Assembly: GCA_024742285.1 (NCBI GenBank)
Contig: JANSYR010000025.1
Coordinates: 1-55,087 of the forward strand
From: a bacterium
GTDB taxonomy: Bacteria > Myxococcota_A > UBA9160 > UBA4427
Length of the DNA stretch: 55,087 bases
Direction: 5' to 3'
Part shown: positions 8,296 to 17,870 of the stretch, in pieces
Position numbering within the stretch: the stretch's first letter is position 1
Layout: the number at the start of each line of letters is the position of its first letter
Translations under genes and position numbers: made by a program
The notes under the pieces: generated by a model
Databases searched by the model: none
What the model was told of the DNA's origin: nothing
What the model saw: only the letters and a program-made list of their open reading frames with translations

Positions 8296-8662
8296 GGGGG
8301 CGATCTGGCTTCGACGGGTGGTCGAGGCCGGGCGTTGCGTGTCGAGGTCGTAGCCACCTCGTTAAACAGCTGCAGTCTGGTAGCTCATAACTGCCGATGA
8401 CAACTACGCTCTCGCTGCCTAACTAACCCTTAGGAACTAGCGACTACCGTCCGTGATGCCTACTAGCGGGTCGCGGTAGCGATATGCAGGCTGGTCCCCG
8501 AGCGCTGCTCGGCCGTATCCGGGGACGAGAACCACGTCGAGCTAGGGATCGGTTGGCCCGTCTCCACGCCGGCCGAACCCCGAAGCCAAGGGGAGACTAC
8601 GCACGTAGACGCGTCCGGAAGACGCCATGCGGACGCGGGTTCGATTCCCGCCGCCTCCACCA
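8296..8662 (+). ncRNA. ssrA: tmRNA (transfer-messenger RNA)
   Basis: This RNA rescues stalled ribosomes with SmpB and tags the unfinished protein for proteolysis. The 5' end GGGGGCG pairs with CGCCTCC just before the encoded ACCA at the 3' end to form the acceptor stem. The TGGCTTCGACGGG block after the 5' strand is the conserved tmRNA 5' element, and GGGTTCGATTCCC is the T-arm. The tag reading frame at 8393-8419 gives ADDNYALAA followed by TAA at 8420-8422, the usual hydrophobic end. The resume alanine GCC is inferred from this frame. Length of 367 is normal for the one-piece form. The 3' end is the insertion site of the downstream island (see the repeat at 13368-13396). Confidence 0.97.
8634..8662 (+). 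repeat. Attachment-site-like direct repeat, left copy (tmRNA 3' end)
   Basis: The last 29 bases of ssrA, covering the T-arm, 3' acceptor strand and CCA, are repeated without a mismatch at 13368-13396. The match breaks directly after CCA (C here, T there) and before 8634. This is the classic attL/attR signature of an element that integrated at the 3' end of a tRNA-like gene and restored it. Confidence 0.85.
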
Positions 8663-9196
8663 CTAAGCCTTCCCAGCAGATCCCATAGAGTCCCGCGACG
8701 CCGGATATCCAAGAGCCACCGGAGGTCGTAACGATCGTTCCTGAGAGTGGTGAATCTGTTGCCTTGGATTCGGCTGCCGGCCGGGCGCTCGATGAATCGG
8801 CTCAAGGGTCCGAGGCTCGCTCCCGCGACCTGTCACCCGCCAAGAGCGAGGCGAGGTGTACGGAGGGCGCGGCTTGGCGATCCAAAAGCACGGGACCGAT
8901 TCGGTTTCTCGCGTTGGGGGGTATAGATAGGGGTACTCCCGAAGATCGGCTTTCGGAATCTCAAGAGGATTCGGACAGTTGGCCCGACATGAACGTTCCC
9001 GCCGCCGAATTCGAACGTTCCAGCAAATCTTGGGGCTCGGCAGCCGTCGCCGGCCCGTTCGCACCTCCGTATCGGTCCGAAGTCTGACACGCCGTTGGCG
9101 ATTTCGAGGCCTTGGAGCTGAAGCCGCGCATCGAGCCTTCTTCGGGACGAAACGCAGCGGGACGATGATGGCGACTCGTTCCTGAGGCCGAGAAGC
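8663..9196. other. Island left flank, no gene recognised
   Basis: These 534 bases lie between tmRNA and the stop codon of the betaine carrier. Frames on both strands give low-complexity, non-conserved translations, and no integrase remnant is visible. A block at about 9002-9094 is a diverged copy of 13451-13556 beyond the right repeat (listed separately). The transcription terminator of the betaine operon should lie near 9150-9196, but no strong hairpin plus T-run stands out. Confidence 0.5.
9002..9094. repeat. Diverged copy of sequence found beyond the right att repeat
   Basis: CCGCCGAATTCGA at 9002-9014 recurs at 13451-13463, and CGCACCTCCG at 9060-9069 recurs at 13509-13518, with exactly the same 58-base offset. 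TGACACGCCG follows in both copies, at slightly different distance. The bases between these blocks are only partly alike. The left copy is 340 bases past the tmRNA end and the right copy about 55 bases past the right repeat. Confidence 0.45.
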
Positions 9197-10693
<1,497 letters not shown>

Positions 10694-10701
10694 GTCGGAG
10701 C

Positions 10702-11547
10702 TCAGCCGCTCTTCCGGAAGTGGAAGATGCCCCACGTCAGGTGTCCGCGGTCGGCCCCGTTCACCCAGTGCCCCAACCCCTCGAGCATCCGGGTCACGTA
10801 CTCGTCGCCGCAGCGCTCGATCATCTCGTCACGCCGCGCTCCGAGCACCTGCCGTACCCGGTCATAGTGGTTGCGCAGCTGGCTCGTCATTTCGCCGAAC
10901 TCGACTTCCGCGAAGCCCAGACCGGCCAGATTCTTTCGGTAGAAGGCGGGTGAAGCCAGGGAGTCGAGGTGAATGCGGTCGAGCACCGGCTGCAGTACAT
11001 CGGGTGGACAGTCGTCCGTCTGCATCGGGTCCGTGAAGACGAAGTGGCCGCCCGGCTTGAGGACACGCGCGACTTCGGCGAGGACTCGCTCACGGGCCCC
11101 GCTGTGGAGGATCGCGTCCTGTGACCACACGACGTCATATCGGGCATCCGACCCCGGGATCGACTCGAAGTTCGCGTGCACCACGTGAACGAGGTCGGAC
11201 AGCCCGGCCTTGGCCGTGATGATGCGGTTGCGCTCGTTCTGGACGTCGCTCAGGTTCAGACAGTCGACCTGGCAGCCGAACTTCGTCGCCACGTACCGCC
11301 CGGCGCCGCCGTAGCCTGCGCCGAGATCGAGCACGCGATGCGCTGGATTCAAGAAGTCGACGCGTCCCGCCACGGTCTCGACCGTGCGCGCACTCGCCGT
11401 GGCGACGTCCTCGTCGGGATGCTGATAGACGCCGATGTGGATGTCTTCGCCGCCCCAGATCTCTGCGTAGAACGAGTCGGCTTGGTCGCTGTCGTAGTAG
11501 GCCTCGGTCGTGGCGGTGACTGAGGCGGCGCCGGCTTCGTCAGGCAT
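10702..11547 (-). CDS. Sarcosine/dimethylglycine N-methyltransferase
   Basis: This 281-residue SAM-dependent methyltransferase is recognisable as the SDMT enzyme, which carries sarcosine and dimethylglycine to glycine betaine. The SAM-binding motif VLDLGAGYGGAGRY is followed by CQVDCLNLSDVQNERN and WSQDAILHS, which are strongly conserved in SDMT. The opening EAYYDSDQADSFYAEIWGGEDIHIG-type stretch also matches the family. Its start ATG overlaps the end of the GSMT gene by 8 bases (ATGCCTGA), so the two are translationally coupled. Cytoplasmic; each methylation uses one SAM. The pathway is typical of halophilic and halotolerant bacteria. Confidence 0.93.
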   Translation of the reverse strand: MPDEAGAASVTATTEAYYDSDQADSFYAEIWGGEDIHIGVYQHPDEDVATASARTVETVAGRVDFLNPAHRVLDLGAGYGGAGRYVATKFGCQVDCLNLSDVQNERNRIITAKAGLSDLVHVVHANFESIPGSDARYDVVWSQDAILHSGARERVLAEVARVLKPGGHFVFTDPMQTDDCPPDVLQPVLDRIHLDSLASPAFYRKNLAGLGFAEVEFGEMTSQLRNHYDRVRQVLGARRDEMIERCGDEYVTRMLEGLGHWVNGADRGHLTWGIFHFRKSG

Positions 11548-12394
11548 CGGGATGATCCATGTGTTTCTCAGCGACGTGGACGAAGAAGTCGGGGTCAGCT
11601 TCCTGGTACGTCTCCTGGAAATCGCCGTAGGTCTTGACGGATGCGAAGCCTGCTTCGCGGATCAGCTTCCGCGTGTAGTTCTTGCGAAGCGGGAACATGT
11701 TGAGTCGGAACTCGGAGCCGTCCGGAAACGAATAGAGGAACCGGGCGAGGCCCTCGTCGACGTGCTCGGGTTCGGCACTGACGTCGTCTCCGCAGTAGTA
11801 GTACCTGTGCTTCGACGAGAAGCCGTGATCCAGGATCGAGTCGTAGTTGCGCTGATCGAGGATCAGGATGCCGTCGTGCTTCAGCGCGGCATAGAACTCG
11901 GCGAGGGCGCGTCGGCGGTCTTGCTCGTCGAAGAGATGGGTGAACGAGTTGCCGAGGCAGATGATCGCGTCGAATTTTCCGTGCACCTCGCGATTCAGCC
12001 ACCGCCAATCGGCGTGAATCGTCTTGAGAATCAGGTGTCGGTCGGTCGCGTTCTGGAACGCCTTCGAGAGCATCGCGGCGTTGCCGTCGACGCTCGTCAC
12101 CTCGAATCCCGCATCCGCGAGCTGGATCGAGTGGAAGCCCGTTCCCGTCGCGACGTCGAGCACCTTCGTCTTTCCGCGCGCCTTGAGCTGCTCGATGAAG
12201 AACCGGCCCTCGCTCTCGGCGCGGGATCCCCAGTCGATCAGCTCGTCCCATTTCTCGACGAAGGTCTGGACGTACTCGGCCTGGTAGTGGTCGGTTTCGC
12301 GAATGGCCGTGGGCGCGTCACCGAAGTCCTGGCTGATCGCGCGCAGTGATCGTTCGGCCTGCTCGCGGAGGATCTCGGTCGGGTTCGACGACAT
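11540..12394 (-). CDS. Glycine/sarcosine N-methyltransferase
   Basis: This 284-residue SAM-dependent methyltransferase is the first enzyme of glycine betaine synthesis from glycine and produces sarcosine and dimethylglycine. Family hallmarks are YVQTFVEKWDELIDW near residue 40, the SAM motif VLDVATGTGFHSIQL, CLGNSFTHLF and LDQRNYDSILD. The ATG at 12394 was chosen because family homology begins here and AGAGGGG lies upstream. Frames extending to 12760 cross the promoter region and are not coding. It is the first gene of a three-gene operon with SDMT and the BCCT carrier, and is likely induced by high salinity through the MarR protein encoded just upstream. Confidence 0.94.
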   Translation of the reverse strand: MSSNPTEILREQAERSLRAISQDFGDAPTAIRETDHYQAEYVQTFVEKWDELIDWGSRAESEGRFFIEQLKARGKTKVLDVATGTGFHSIQLADAGFEVTSVDGNAAMLSKAFQNATDRHLILKTIHADWRWLNREVHGKFDAIICLGNSFTHLFDEQDRRRALAEFYAALKHDGILILDQRNYDSILDHGFSSKHRYYYCGDDVSAEPEHVDEGLARFLYSFPDGSEFRLNMFPLRKNYTRKLIREAGFASVKTYGDFQETYQEADPDFFVHVAEKHMDHPDA

Positions 12395-12467
12395 GGGCCC
12401 CTCTTCTGGCGAAGACTTCGGGACCGAGCGCCGGCCCGCGAAGGACCCGCACAGTAGGCGCCAAACC

Positions 12468-12490
12468 CATTCGATGCAATGTATTGAATG
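12468..12490. promoter_or_regulatory. 23-base imperfect palindrome in the betaine operon promoter region
   Basis: CATTCGATGCAA-TG-TATTGAATG has matching outer arms (CATTC/GAATG) and several paired inner positions. It lies 74 bases upstream of the GSMT start. On the minus strand it contains TACATT, a possible -10 box, so a bound repressor would block transcription. EctR/CosR-type MarR proteins are known to bind imperfect palindromes over the -10 region. Confidence 0.45.
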
Positions 12491-12570
12491 AGTGAGGGCT
12501 ATGGAATTGAGAGCCGGAAAAGCGTCTCTAGAGTCGCAATTTCGCGTTTGGACGGGTATTTCGTTGAGAG

Positions 12571-12593
12571 CACAATGAATAGAATCAATTGTG
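12571..12593. promoter_or_regulatory. Second 23-base palindrome (CACAAT-N11-ATTGTG)
   Basis: Perfect 6-base arms CACAAT and ATTGTG are separated by 11 bases, ten bases after the MarR stop codon and about 180 bases upstream of GSMT. It could be a second operator. Its sequence differs from the site at 12468-12490, so the two may bind different proteins. Confidence 0.4.
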
Positions 12594-12603
12594 TTCGCCG
12601 CAA

Positions 12604-13134
12604 TCAATCCCCTCGGGGTTCGATGCCGCCCGGCGTGGGCGACTCCTCGGCGGGCTGTGCAACGGGGCCCGTCTCGAGGATCGGGGCGGCATCGAGGTGC
12701 TCGGCATCCATCATCGACGCGATGCGTTCGAGCGCGGACAGCATCCAGTGCCGCTCCCAATCTTCGAGCCGCGCCAACTCCGCGCGGAAATCTTCCTGCA
12801 GGAGCGACGGCGCCTCGTCCAGAACGTCGAGCCCCTCCTGCGTGACCTCGATGCCCACGCTCCGTCGATCGCCTTCCGATCGCTTCCGGGCGACCAGGCC
12901 GCGACGTTCCAGGCGAGTGACGATCCCCGACACCGTGGGCTGGCTCAGGTGCACGGCGCGGGCGAGCGCGCTGATCGACGGCTGTCCGACGCGCTCGGCC
13001 TCGCGAAGGGTCGCGAGCTGCGGGCCGGTCAGCTTGTGACGGTCCTGTAGGCGCCGCGATTGCAGATCGATCGCGCGGATGATGCGCCGGATCGACGCGA
13101 CGATCTGGTCTTCGATTTCGTTGGGTGTGCTCAC
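12604..13134 (-). CDS. MarR family regulator, CosR/EctR-like
   Basis: This is a 176-residue winged-helix regulator. SIRRIIRAIDLQSRRL near residue 15, LTGPQLATLRE and the recognition region LSQPTVSGIVTRLERRGLV resemble the CosR (Vibrio) and EctR (methylotroph) branch of MarR proteins, which repress compatible-solute genes at low salinity. The GTG at 13134 is chosen because GGAGAAGG precedes it at good spacing; an in-frame ATG at 13164 would put that ribosome site inside the gene. Same strand as the betaine operon, separated by 209 bases that hold two palindromes. Target assignment is inferred from family resemblance and context. Confidence 0.87.
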   Translation of the reverse strand: MSTPNEIEDQIVASIRRIIRAIDLQSRRLQDRHKLTGPQLATLREAERVGQPSISALARAVHLSQPTVSGIVTRLERRGLVARKRSEGDRRSVGIEVTQEGLDVLDEAPSLLQEDFRAELARLEDWERHWMLSALERIASMMDAEHLDAAPILETGPVAQPAEESPTPGGIEPRGD

Positions 13135-13367
13135 TGCCTTCTCCAGATCACCGAATACCGACATCGATAGAGCGTATGCAATCGACGTACGATGTCGCGT
13201 CGCGCGGGGTTCTCCGTCGCGGAGAGACGACCTCCGCTATGTCGACGGGGCCCGAGCGGCCTCGGTCCGCGTGTGATCGCCGGGGCCCCGCGCCGCCGCC
13301 GCGCCGCCCTCGCACTTCCATCCGAAGTCCAAAGTATCCGATTTTTCGTCGCTTTCTTCGATTGGCG

Positions 13368-13396
13368 CGCGGGTTCGATTCCCGCCGCCTCCACCA
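13368..13396 (+). repeat. Attachment-site-like direct repeat, right copy
   Basis: These 29 bases are identical to 8634-8662, the end of ssrA with its T-arm, acceptor strand and CCA. There is no tmRNA or tRNA body upstream, so this is a fragment left by integration and not a gene. It marks the right border of the betaine island. Confidence 0.85.
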
Positions 13397-13450
13397 TTCT
13401 GCAATGGAATGACGCTTCTGCGGGCCACCTGGCGATCCGTTCGATTTCCA

Positions 13451-13556
13451 CCGCCGAATTCGAGAACCCTCACGAACTCCTGGCGTTGGCCGCGTGGGAG
13501 ATCGCGCTCGCACCTCCGGGCCAGGCTCCTCGCGCGAACGGAGGGATGACACGCCG
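13451..13556. repeat. Second copy of diverged block outside the island
   Basis: This block pairs with 9002-9094 (shared CCGCCGAATTCGA, CGCACCTCCG and TGACACGCCG, the first two with identical spacing). Its place just outside the right repeat suggests it is the original sequence downstream of ssrA, and that the island carries a related copy at its left edge. Confidence 0.45.
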
Positions 13557-13748
13557 GAAGCAATGAGTCCCGGGCGCCGCCCTCGGTTCGGATCGGGGCG
13601 CCGTCTCGACGCGCTCGTCGCGGACCCAGGGTTCCTGTAATCTCGCCTTCGGCGCCCTGGTCTCCAATCGCATCGTCCGCGATCGGTCGTCCCGCACGCC
13701 TCACTCGGCGAGAGATCGAGTGGGCGATTCACCCGAGAGGAGACCGTC

Positions 13749-14345
13749 ATGAAGCACTATTTCAATCCGATCAGTCGCGGTGCGACCACTGCTTGGATGC
13801 TCGCCGAGCTCGACGTCGAGCACGAAGCCATCGTGGTCGATCTGCAAGCGAGCGAACGAGAAAGGCTCGAGTACCGCTCCGTCAACCCGATGGGAAAGGT
13901 TCCCGCGCTCGTCGACGGCGACGTCGTCGTCACCGAGGCGGCGGCGATCTGTGCCTACCTGGCCGACCGATTCCCCGACCGTGGCCTCGCACCCGATCCG
14001 CTCTCGAGTGAACGCGGTGCGTACTACCGATACCTCTTCGTTCCGGGAAACACGCTCGAGCCCGCGTTCTCGCTCGCTGCGCTCGGCATCGAGCACCCGG
14101 CGCCGCAAAGTGCCGGTTGGGGTGACGTGGCGCGGGCACTCGCCACGATCGAATCGATGACCCCCGAATCGGGATGGGCGCTTGGCGCTCCGTTCACCGC
14201 AGCCGACGTCGTGTTCGGAGGCACGCTCGACTCGCTCGTGATGCTGGCCGGGCTCGAAGCGTCTCCACGCGTTCGCGCCTATCTGGAGCGGCTCAGGAGT
14301 CGACCGGCCTACCAGGCGACGCATGCGGCTTTCGCTTCTGGCTGA
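13749..14345 (+). CDS. Glutathione S-transferase
   Basis: This 198-residue protein has the usual GST length and layout. The N-terminal thioredoxin-like domain (MKHYFNPISRGATTAWMLAE...) includes the cis-proline segment GKVPALVDGD followed by VVTEAAAICAYLADRFP. The helical C-terminal domain has the N-capping-type motif FTAADVVFGG. GAGGAG precedes the ATG by eight bases. Cytoplasmic; expected to conjugate glutathione to electrophiles. It is the first gene outside the island. A second GST lies at 7257-8102 and a MAPEG protein at 46431-46832, so glutathione-linked detoxification recurs in this region. Confidence 0.9.
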   Translation: MKHYFNPISRGATTAWMLAELDVEHEAIVVDLQASERERLEYRSVNPMGKVPALVDGDVVVTEAAAICAYLADRFPDRGLAPDPLSSERGAYYRYLFVPGNTLEPAFSLAALGIEHPAPQSAGWGDVARALATIESMTPESGWALGAPFTAADVVFGGTLDSLVMLAGLEASPRVRAYLERLRSRPAYQATHAAFASG

Positions 14346-14596
14346 GACCGGCTGCAGACGAGCCGGCTCTCGGGCCGCGATCCGGACTCGGCGTTCTCGA
14401 TGCGCCGCCCTCGGATTCGCTCGGTTCTCGCTCTCGGGCATTCCGTCCGAGTGTGCGACGCAACGGCGAATCCGAGGGGAGTGAGTTCTCGGTTCAGCCA
14501 ATCGCTCGTAGCGTGGTCTCCGTCTCCGCCGGCTCCGGAACCAGGGGATTCGGCGCGATGCGCGCCTGCTTCCGGCGCGCGGATCGAAAGCACCCT

Positions 14597-15676
14597 CTAG
14601 GCGGCCTGCTGCGCGGGTCCCGGAGCCTCGGGTGGATAGATGCGCGGGGCCCCCGGATCGTAGGCCTGGGTCAGCAACCCGATGAACTCCCGATCCCGCA
14701 GTGGATCGGACGGCTCTTCCACTTCGAATCCCCGACCGCGCAGATCTTCGATCAACATGCCGATGACCCTGTCGTGGGTCAGGTCGTCCGTGTGGTCGAG
14801 GACCTTGTTCAGTTCCTCCCGGTCCTGAAAGACCTCGGCAGTCCAGTGCACCAGGAAACGCGTCTCTTCTGCAGCGACGTGTTGGATCGGCTGGCCATTC
14901 GTCGTGATTCGCCAGCCCGTCGGGTCATCGGGGTCGGCCTCGAACAGCGAGTCGAAGGCCAGGCCCGCGGGCCTCCGTCTCTCCTTCGGTCCGTTCGCCT
15001 CGCCGCGGTGGTACATCTGTTCGTTCTGGACGACCGCGCCCACGTTCCACATCGGAGCGGGGATCCGACTCGGAGGGTTGCTGATGCCGTCCGGCCAGTA
15101 GGTGAATCCGCCGCCGACGGAGCCGTGATAGTTCCAGGTGATGACCTGCGCCTTCTTCATCAGCCAGGCGTTGAACAGGCCCGACTTGCTCATCGTGTTC
15201 ATCAGCCAGATGGGCGAGTTCTTCATGTCGATGCCGCGGTACTGCGTCGCGTCGAGGTGGGCCGGGTCGTAGCTCTCGCAGGGGCCGTTGATGTTGAACA
15301 GGACGTGCTCTGGCTTTGCGAAGTCCGCCTTCCAGTACGCTCGCGCATGGTCCAGGAAGGTCGAGTTCAGAAAGCAATCCTCGATCTCGTCCGGATAGAG
15401 ACACACGCCGTTGGTCGCGAGGTATCCCCGGAAGTTCGCGGTCAGGAACATGTCGTAGTCGACGTCTGCTCCTTCTTCGACCTCGACGCCGCTCAGCGTC
15501 GCGACGACTTCCTCCGGCGAATCGAAGTGCTGTGCGAGAATCAGCTGCCACGGGCCGTTGTCGCGAACGACTTTGAACATGCGGTCGAGCTGATCGTCCG
15601 AGTAGACGTTCTCCAGGAGACGAGGCGGCGAAACCGGTCGAATCTCGGTTGCGATCGGTGCGGTGGTCTTGTTCAT
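14597..15676 (-). CDS. Conserved-looking protein of unknown function, possible non-haem iron fold
   Basis: I do not recognise this 359-residue protein with confidence. It has no signal peptide. The centre carries AHLDATQYRG (an H-x-D pattern) and about 50 residues later NYHGSVGGGFTYWPDG. This spacing of beta-strand-rich segments is reminiscent of double-stranded beta-helix dioxygenases, but a distal His and a 2-oxoglutarate arginine cannot be assigned safely. It is the last gene of a four-gene unit with SDR, VOC and TetR genes. GGAG precedes the ATG at 15676. A catabolic or tailoring role is suggested only by its neighbours. Confidence 0.6.
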   Translation of the reverse strand: MNKTTAPIATEIRPVSPPRLLENVYSDDQLDRMFKVVRDNGPWQLILAQHFDSPEEVVATLSGVEVEEGADVDYDMFLTANFRGYLATNGVCLYPDEIEDCFLNSTFLDHARAYWKADFAKPEHVLFNINGPCESYDPAHLDATQYRGIDMKNSPIWLMNTMSKSGLFNAWLMKKAQVITWNYHGSVGGGFTYWPDGISNPPSRIPAPMWNVGAVVQNEQMYHRGEANGPKERRRPAGLAFDSLFEADPDDPTGWRITTNGQPIQHVAAEETRFLVHWTAEVFQDREELNKVLDHTDDLTHDRVIGMLIEDLRGRGFEVEEPSDPLRDREFIGLLTQAYDPGAPRIYPPEAPGPAQQAA

Positions 15677-15698
15677 GAGGACTCCAGGTCGAGGGCGG

Positions 15699-16400
15699 CT
15701 AGCTCTCGCGTAGCGCCACGGCAGAAATCGCCCGCCGGACGGCGAAGGAGAAGAACCGATCTCCGTCGATCGATTCGAGGTCGGGGGAGACGGCCCTGAA
15801 CCGCGCCGCGGCCGTGTCATGGAGCTGATCCATCGAGGCGCGGGCGTTCGCCAGCTGGTCCGCGACGGGAAGGGCGGCCTCCTGGAGAACGAGGCCCGTG
15901 GTCGTCTCCAGGAGCCATAGATAGGTGAACGCGAGCGAGTCGCCGGCGAGTCCGGCCCGCTCCAGGATCTCGAGCAGGACCGAGGATGCGTTCAGCCACG
16001 CCGGCGAAGTGCGGCCAGTCCGTCCGATGAGCGTGAGCACGGCGGGCACTCGCAAGAGCTGAGCGCGTAGCGCGTGCATCCAATCCTCGAGTTGCTGCTC
16101 CCAGGGCGCATCGAGATCGAGTTCCGCGTCGACGTCGGCGAGCACGGCCGCGACGACGGAGTCCAGCAGATCGTCGAGATTCTCGAAGTGTCGATAGAGC
16201 GCAGCGGGGGATGCGCCGACCTCGGCTGCGACCCGAGCGATCGTGACGGTCTCTCCGGGTTCCCGGTCGATCAAGCCCAGGACGGATTCGACGACGCTTT
16301 CGCGCGAGAGTCGCGGCGGACGTCCCCTTCGACGCGCGGGGACTGCTTCGACGTCGGTCCGTGTGTCCCGCGCCTTCTTCCTGCGCGCCGCAGCACTCAT
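15699..16400 (-). CDS. TetR family regulator
   Basis: This 233-residue regulator has an N-terminal HTH with VTIARVAAEVGASPAALYRHFENLDDLLDSV, the textbook TetR pattern, after a basic 30-residue leader. The C-terminal ligand domain is divergent, as usual. Its ATG overlaps the VOC stop codon (ATGA), so it is co-transcribed with the SDR and VOC genes it probably controls. The palindrome at 17621-17635, just upstream of the first gene of the unit, is the best operator candidate. Confidence 0.88.
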   Translation of the reverse strand: MSAAARRKKARDTRTDVEAVPARRRGRPPRLSRESVVESVLGLIDREPGETVTIARVAAEVGASPAALYRHFENLDDLLDSVVAAVLADVDAELDLDAPWEQQLEDWMHALRAQLLRVPAVLTLIGRTGRTSPAWLNASSVLLEILERAGLAGDSLAFTYLWLLETTTGLVLQEAALPVADQLANARASMDQLHDTAAARFRAVSPDLESIDGDRFFSFAVRRAISAVALRES

Positions 16401-16813
16401 CCCGTGACCTCGACGAGCTCGCAGAGGTGGCCTTCGGGGTCACGAGCGAATGCCACGCGAATCCCGTGCGACGGCATCGCCTTGATCGGGCCGAGGAGCT
16501 TCCCGCCGGCCTTCGTGACCCGATCCGCCAGGGCAGCCAGGTCGGGCGTGGTGAACCCGAGGATGACTTCGTCGCGCGGAGTCGAGGCGGGCTCGCGTTG
16601 CTCGAAGGTCAAGAGGCTGACCGCACCGAAGGGATCACCAGGTTGCGCGACGAGCGCGACCTCCTCGATGGGCTCGCCTCCGACGCCGTCGTCGAAGCGC
16701 TCACGGGTCCCGGGGTGGAGCCCGAAGACCGAGCAGTAGTAGTCACACATCACGTCGAGGTCATCGACGACGAGCTTCGTGAACGTGTAGGTCGCGGTCG
16801 GTTCTGCAGACAT
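16397..16813 (-). CDS. VOC/glyoxalase superfamily protein
   Basis: This 138-residue protein is a single vicinal-oxygen-chelate module pair: FTKLVVDDLDVMCDYYCSVFGL at the start and GIRVAFARDPEGHLCELVEVTG at the end. The DPEGHLCEL segment supplies the Glu metal ligand typical of the fold. Members act as glyoxalases, isomerases, epimerases or resistance proteins on small ligands. It lies between an SDR and a TetR gene, 16 bases after the SDR stop and overlapping the TetR start by 4 bases. Confidence 0.85.
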   Translation of the reverse strand: MSAEPTATYTFTKLVVDDLDVMCDYYCSVFGLHPGTRERFDDGVGGEPIEEVALVAQPGDPFGAVSLLTFEQREPASTPRDEVILGFTTPDLAALADRVTKAGGKLLGPIKAMPSHGIRVAFARDPEGHLCELVEVTG

Positions 16814-16829
16814 CGGAGACCCTCGCTGC

Positions 16830-17600
16830 TCAGCGCGGCACCATCCCGCCGTCCGCGAAGACGACGTGACCGGTGATGAAGCTTCCGGCGTCGGAGGTCA
16901 GCATCAGCGCCGGGCCGATCATCTCGTCCGGGTGGGCCATTCGATCCATGAGCTGGATCCTGGTCATCTCGGCCTGCGCCTCGGGCGGGTTCTTGCGCAC
17001 CATGTCCGTGTCGACCGTGCCCGGTGAGAGCGCGTTCACGCGGATGCCGCGGGGCGCGAACTCGGCGGCTGCAGAGCGCGTCGCCGCCATCAGTCCCGCC
17101 TTCCCGATGCCGTAGAGCGACACCGTCGACGAGAACAGGAACGCTGCGCCGCTGAGCACGTTCAGCACCGCCGCGTGCTCGCTCTTCTGCAGGTGCGGCA
17201 GCGCTTCCTGGGTCAGGAAGACCGGACCTCTCAAGTTCACGTCGAGTGACTTCGACCAGGCCTCCGGCGTGTACTCACCCATCGGCTGAGCCAGCGCGTT
17301 CGCGGCGTTGTTCACGACCACGTCCACGCCTCCGAAGGCATCGACGGTCTTCTCGACGAGCCCGCGAAGGTCGTCCAGGTCATCCATGCGCGCGGGGATG
17401 CCGATCGCTTCGGCGCCCATGGCCCGGAGGTGCTCTTCGGTCTCCTTGCAGGCGTCGGGCTTGCGACTGGCTGCAACGACACGGGCGCCCGCGGCCGCGT
17501 ACCCCTCGGCGAGCGCTCGGCCGATGCCGCGGGTCCCGCCCGTCACGATCACGACGCGACCCGTCATGTCGAAGAGGGATTGCAGCTTTTCGCGGTCCAT
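16830..17600 (-). CDS. Short-chain dehydrogenase/reductase
   Basis: This is a 256-residue classical SDR that uses NAD(P)(H) to interconvert an alcohol and a ketone. Cofactor motif TGGTRGIG, the NNAAN structural motif, catalytic Y-G-I-G-K in SLYGIGKAG and the SPGTVDTDM segment are all in place; FADGGMVPR ends the protein as usual. It is first in the unit SDR-VOC-TetR-unknown. GGAG lies about ten bases upstream of the ATG. The operator-like palindrome 17621-17635 lies directly ahead. Confidence 0.93.
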   Translation of the reverse strand: MDREKLQSLFDMTGRVVIVTGGTRGIGRALAEGYAAAGARVVAASRKPDACKETEEHLRAMGAEAIGIPARMDDLDDLRGLVEKTVDAFGGVDVVVNNAANALAQPMGEYTPEAWSKSLDVNLRGPVFLTQEALPHLQKSEHAAVLNVLSGAAFLFSSTVSLYGIGKAGLMAATRSAAAEFAPRGIRVNALSPGTVDTDMVRKNPPEAQAEMTRIQLMDRMAHPDEMIGPALMLTSDAGSFITGHVVFADGGMVPR

Positions 17601-17620
17601 GGGAGCGAGTCTCCAAATTA

Positions 17621-17635
17621 GTGAACGTATTTCAC
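17621..17635. promoter_or_regulatory. Palindrome GTGAA-N5-TTCAC upstream of SDR operon
   Basis: GTGAA and TTCAC form perfect 5-base arms around CGTAT, 20 bases before the SDR start codon and inside the short AT-rich part of the divergent region shared with the alcohol dehydrogenase gene at 17871. This suits a TetR dimer site that could act on both directions. Confidence 0.45.
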
Positions 17636-17870
17636 AATATCACCGATCAGAGCCGGGCCGCAACCCTGGCCGCGTCCGTCGGGCGCGCGCGGACGCGAGA
17701 TCGGTCACCCGCGGTCCGCCGGCGTTCAGGCAAGATGTCCCGGGGCAGAGCGCACGGATCTGGAGTCGGCGGCCGGAGGGCCGGTAGACTCGGCGAGGCG
17801 CGAGCCTCGACGCCGGATCCGCGGCGTCTCGCCAGCCCATCCGGCCGTCGAGCCGCAGAAAGAGGAAAAG

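Larger units (their letters stand above)
13135..13748. other. Right island flank and upstream region of second GST gene
   Basis: These 614 bases contain the MarR upstream region, the right att repeat (13368-13396), the second copy of the diverged block (13451-13556) and the leader of the GST gene at 13749. No protein gene is supported. A minus-strand frame here starts MVEAAGIEPA, which is only the antisense of the tmRNA 3' arm. Confidence 0.5.

Noticed and set aside
8463-8663. Minus-strand frame starting MVEAAGIEPAS, and a similar one at the right repeat (about 13131-13451)
   Set aside because: This peptide is the antisense translation of the tmRNA T-arm and acceptor strand. It is a well-known spurious frame opposite tRNA-type 3' ends.
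8663-9196. Integrase remnant at the island edge
   Set aside because: No frame on either strand shows the R-H-R-Y residues or a recombinase-like segment.
13368-13396. A tRNA 3' half with CCA
   Set aside because: There is no D-arm, anticodon arm or 5' acceptor upstream, and the bases are identical to the end of ssrA, so it is an att fragment.
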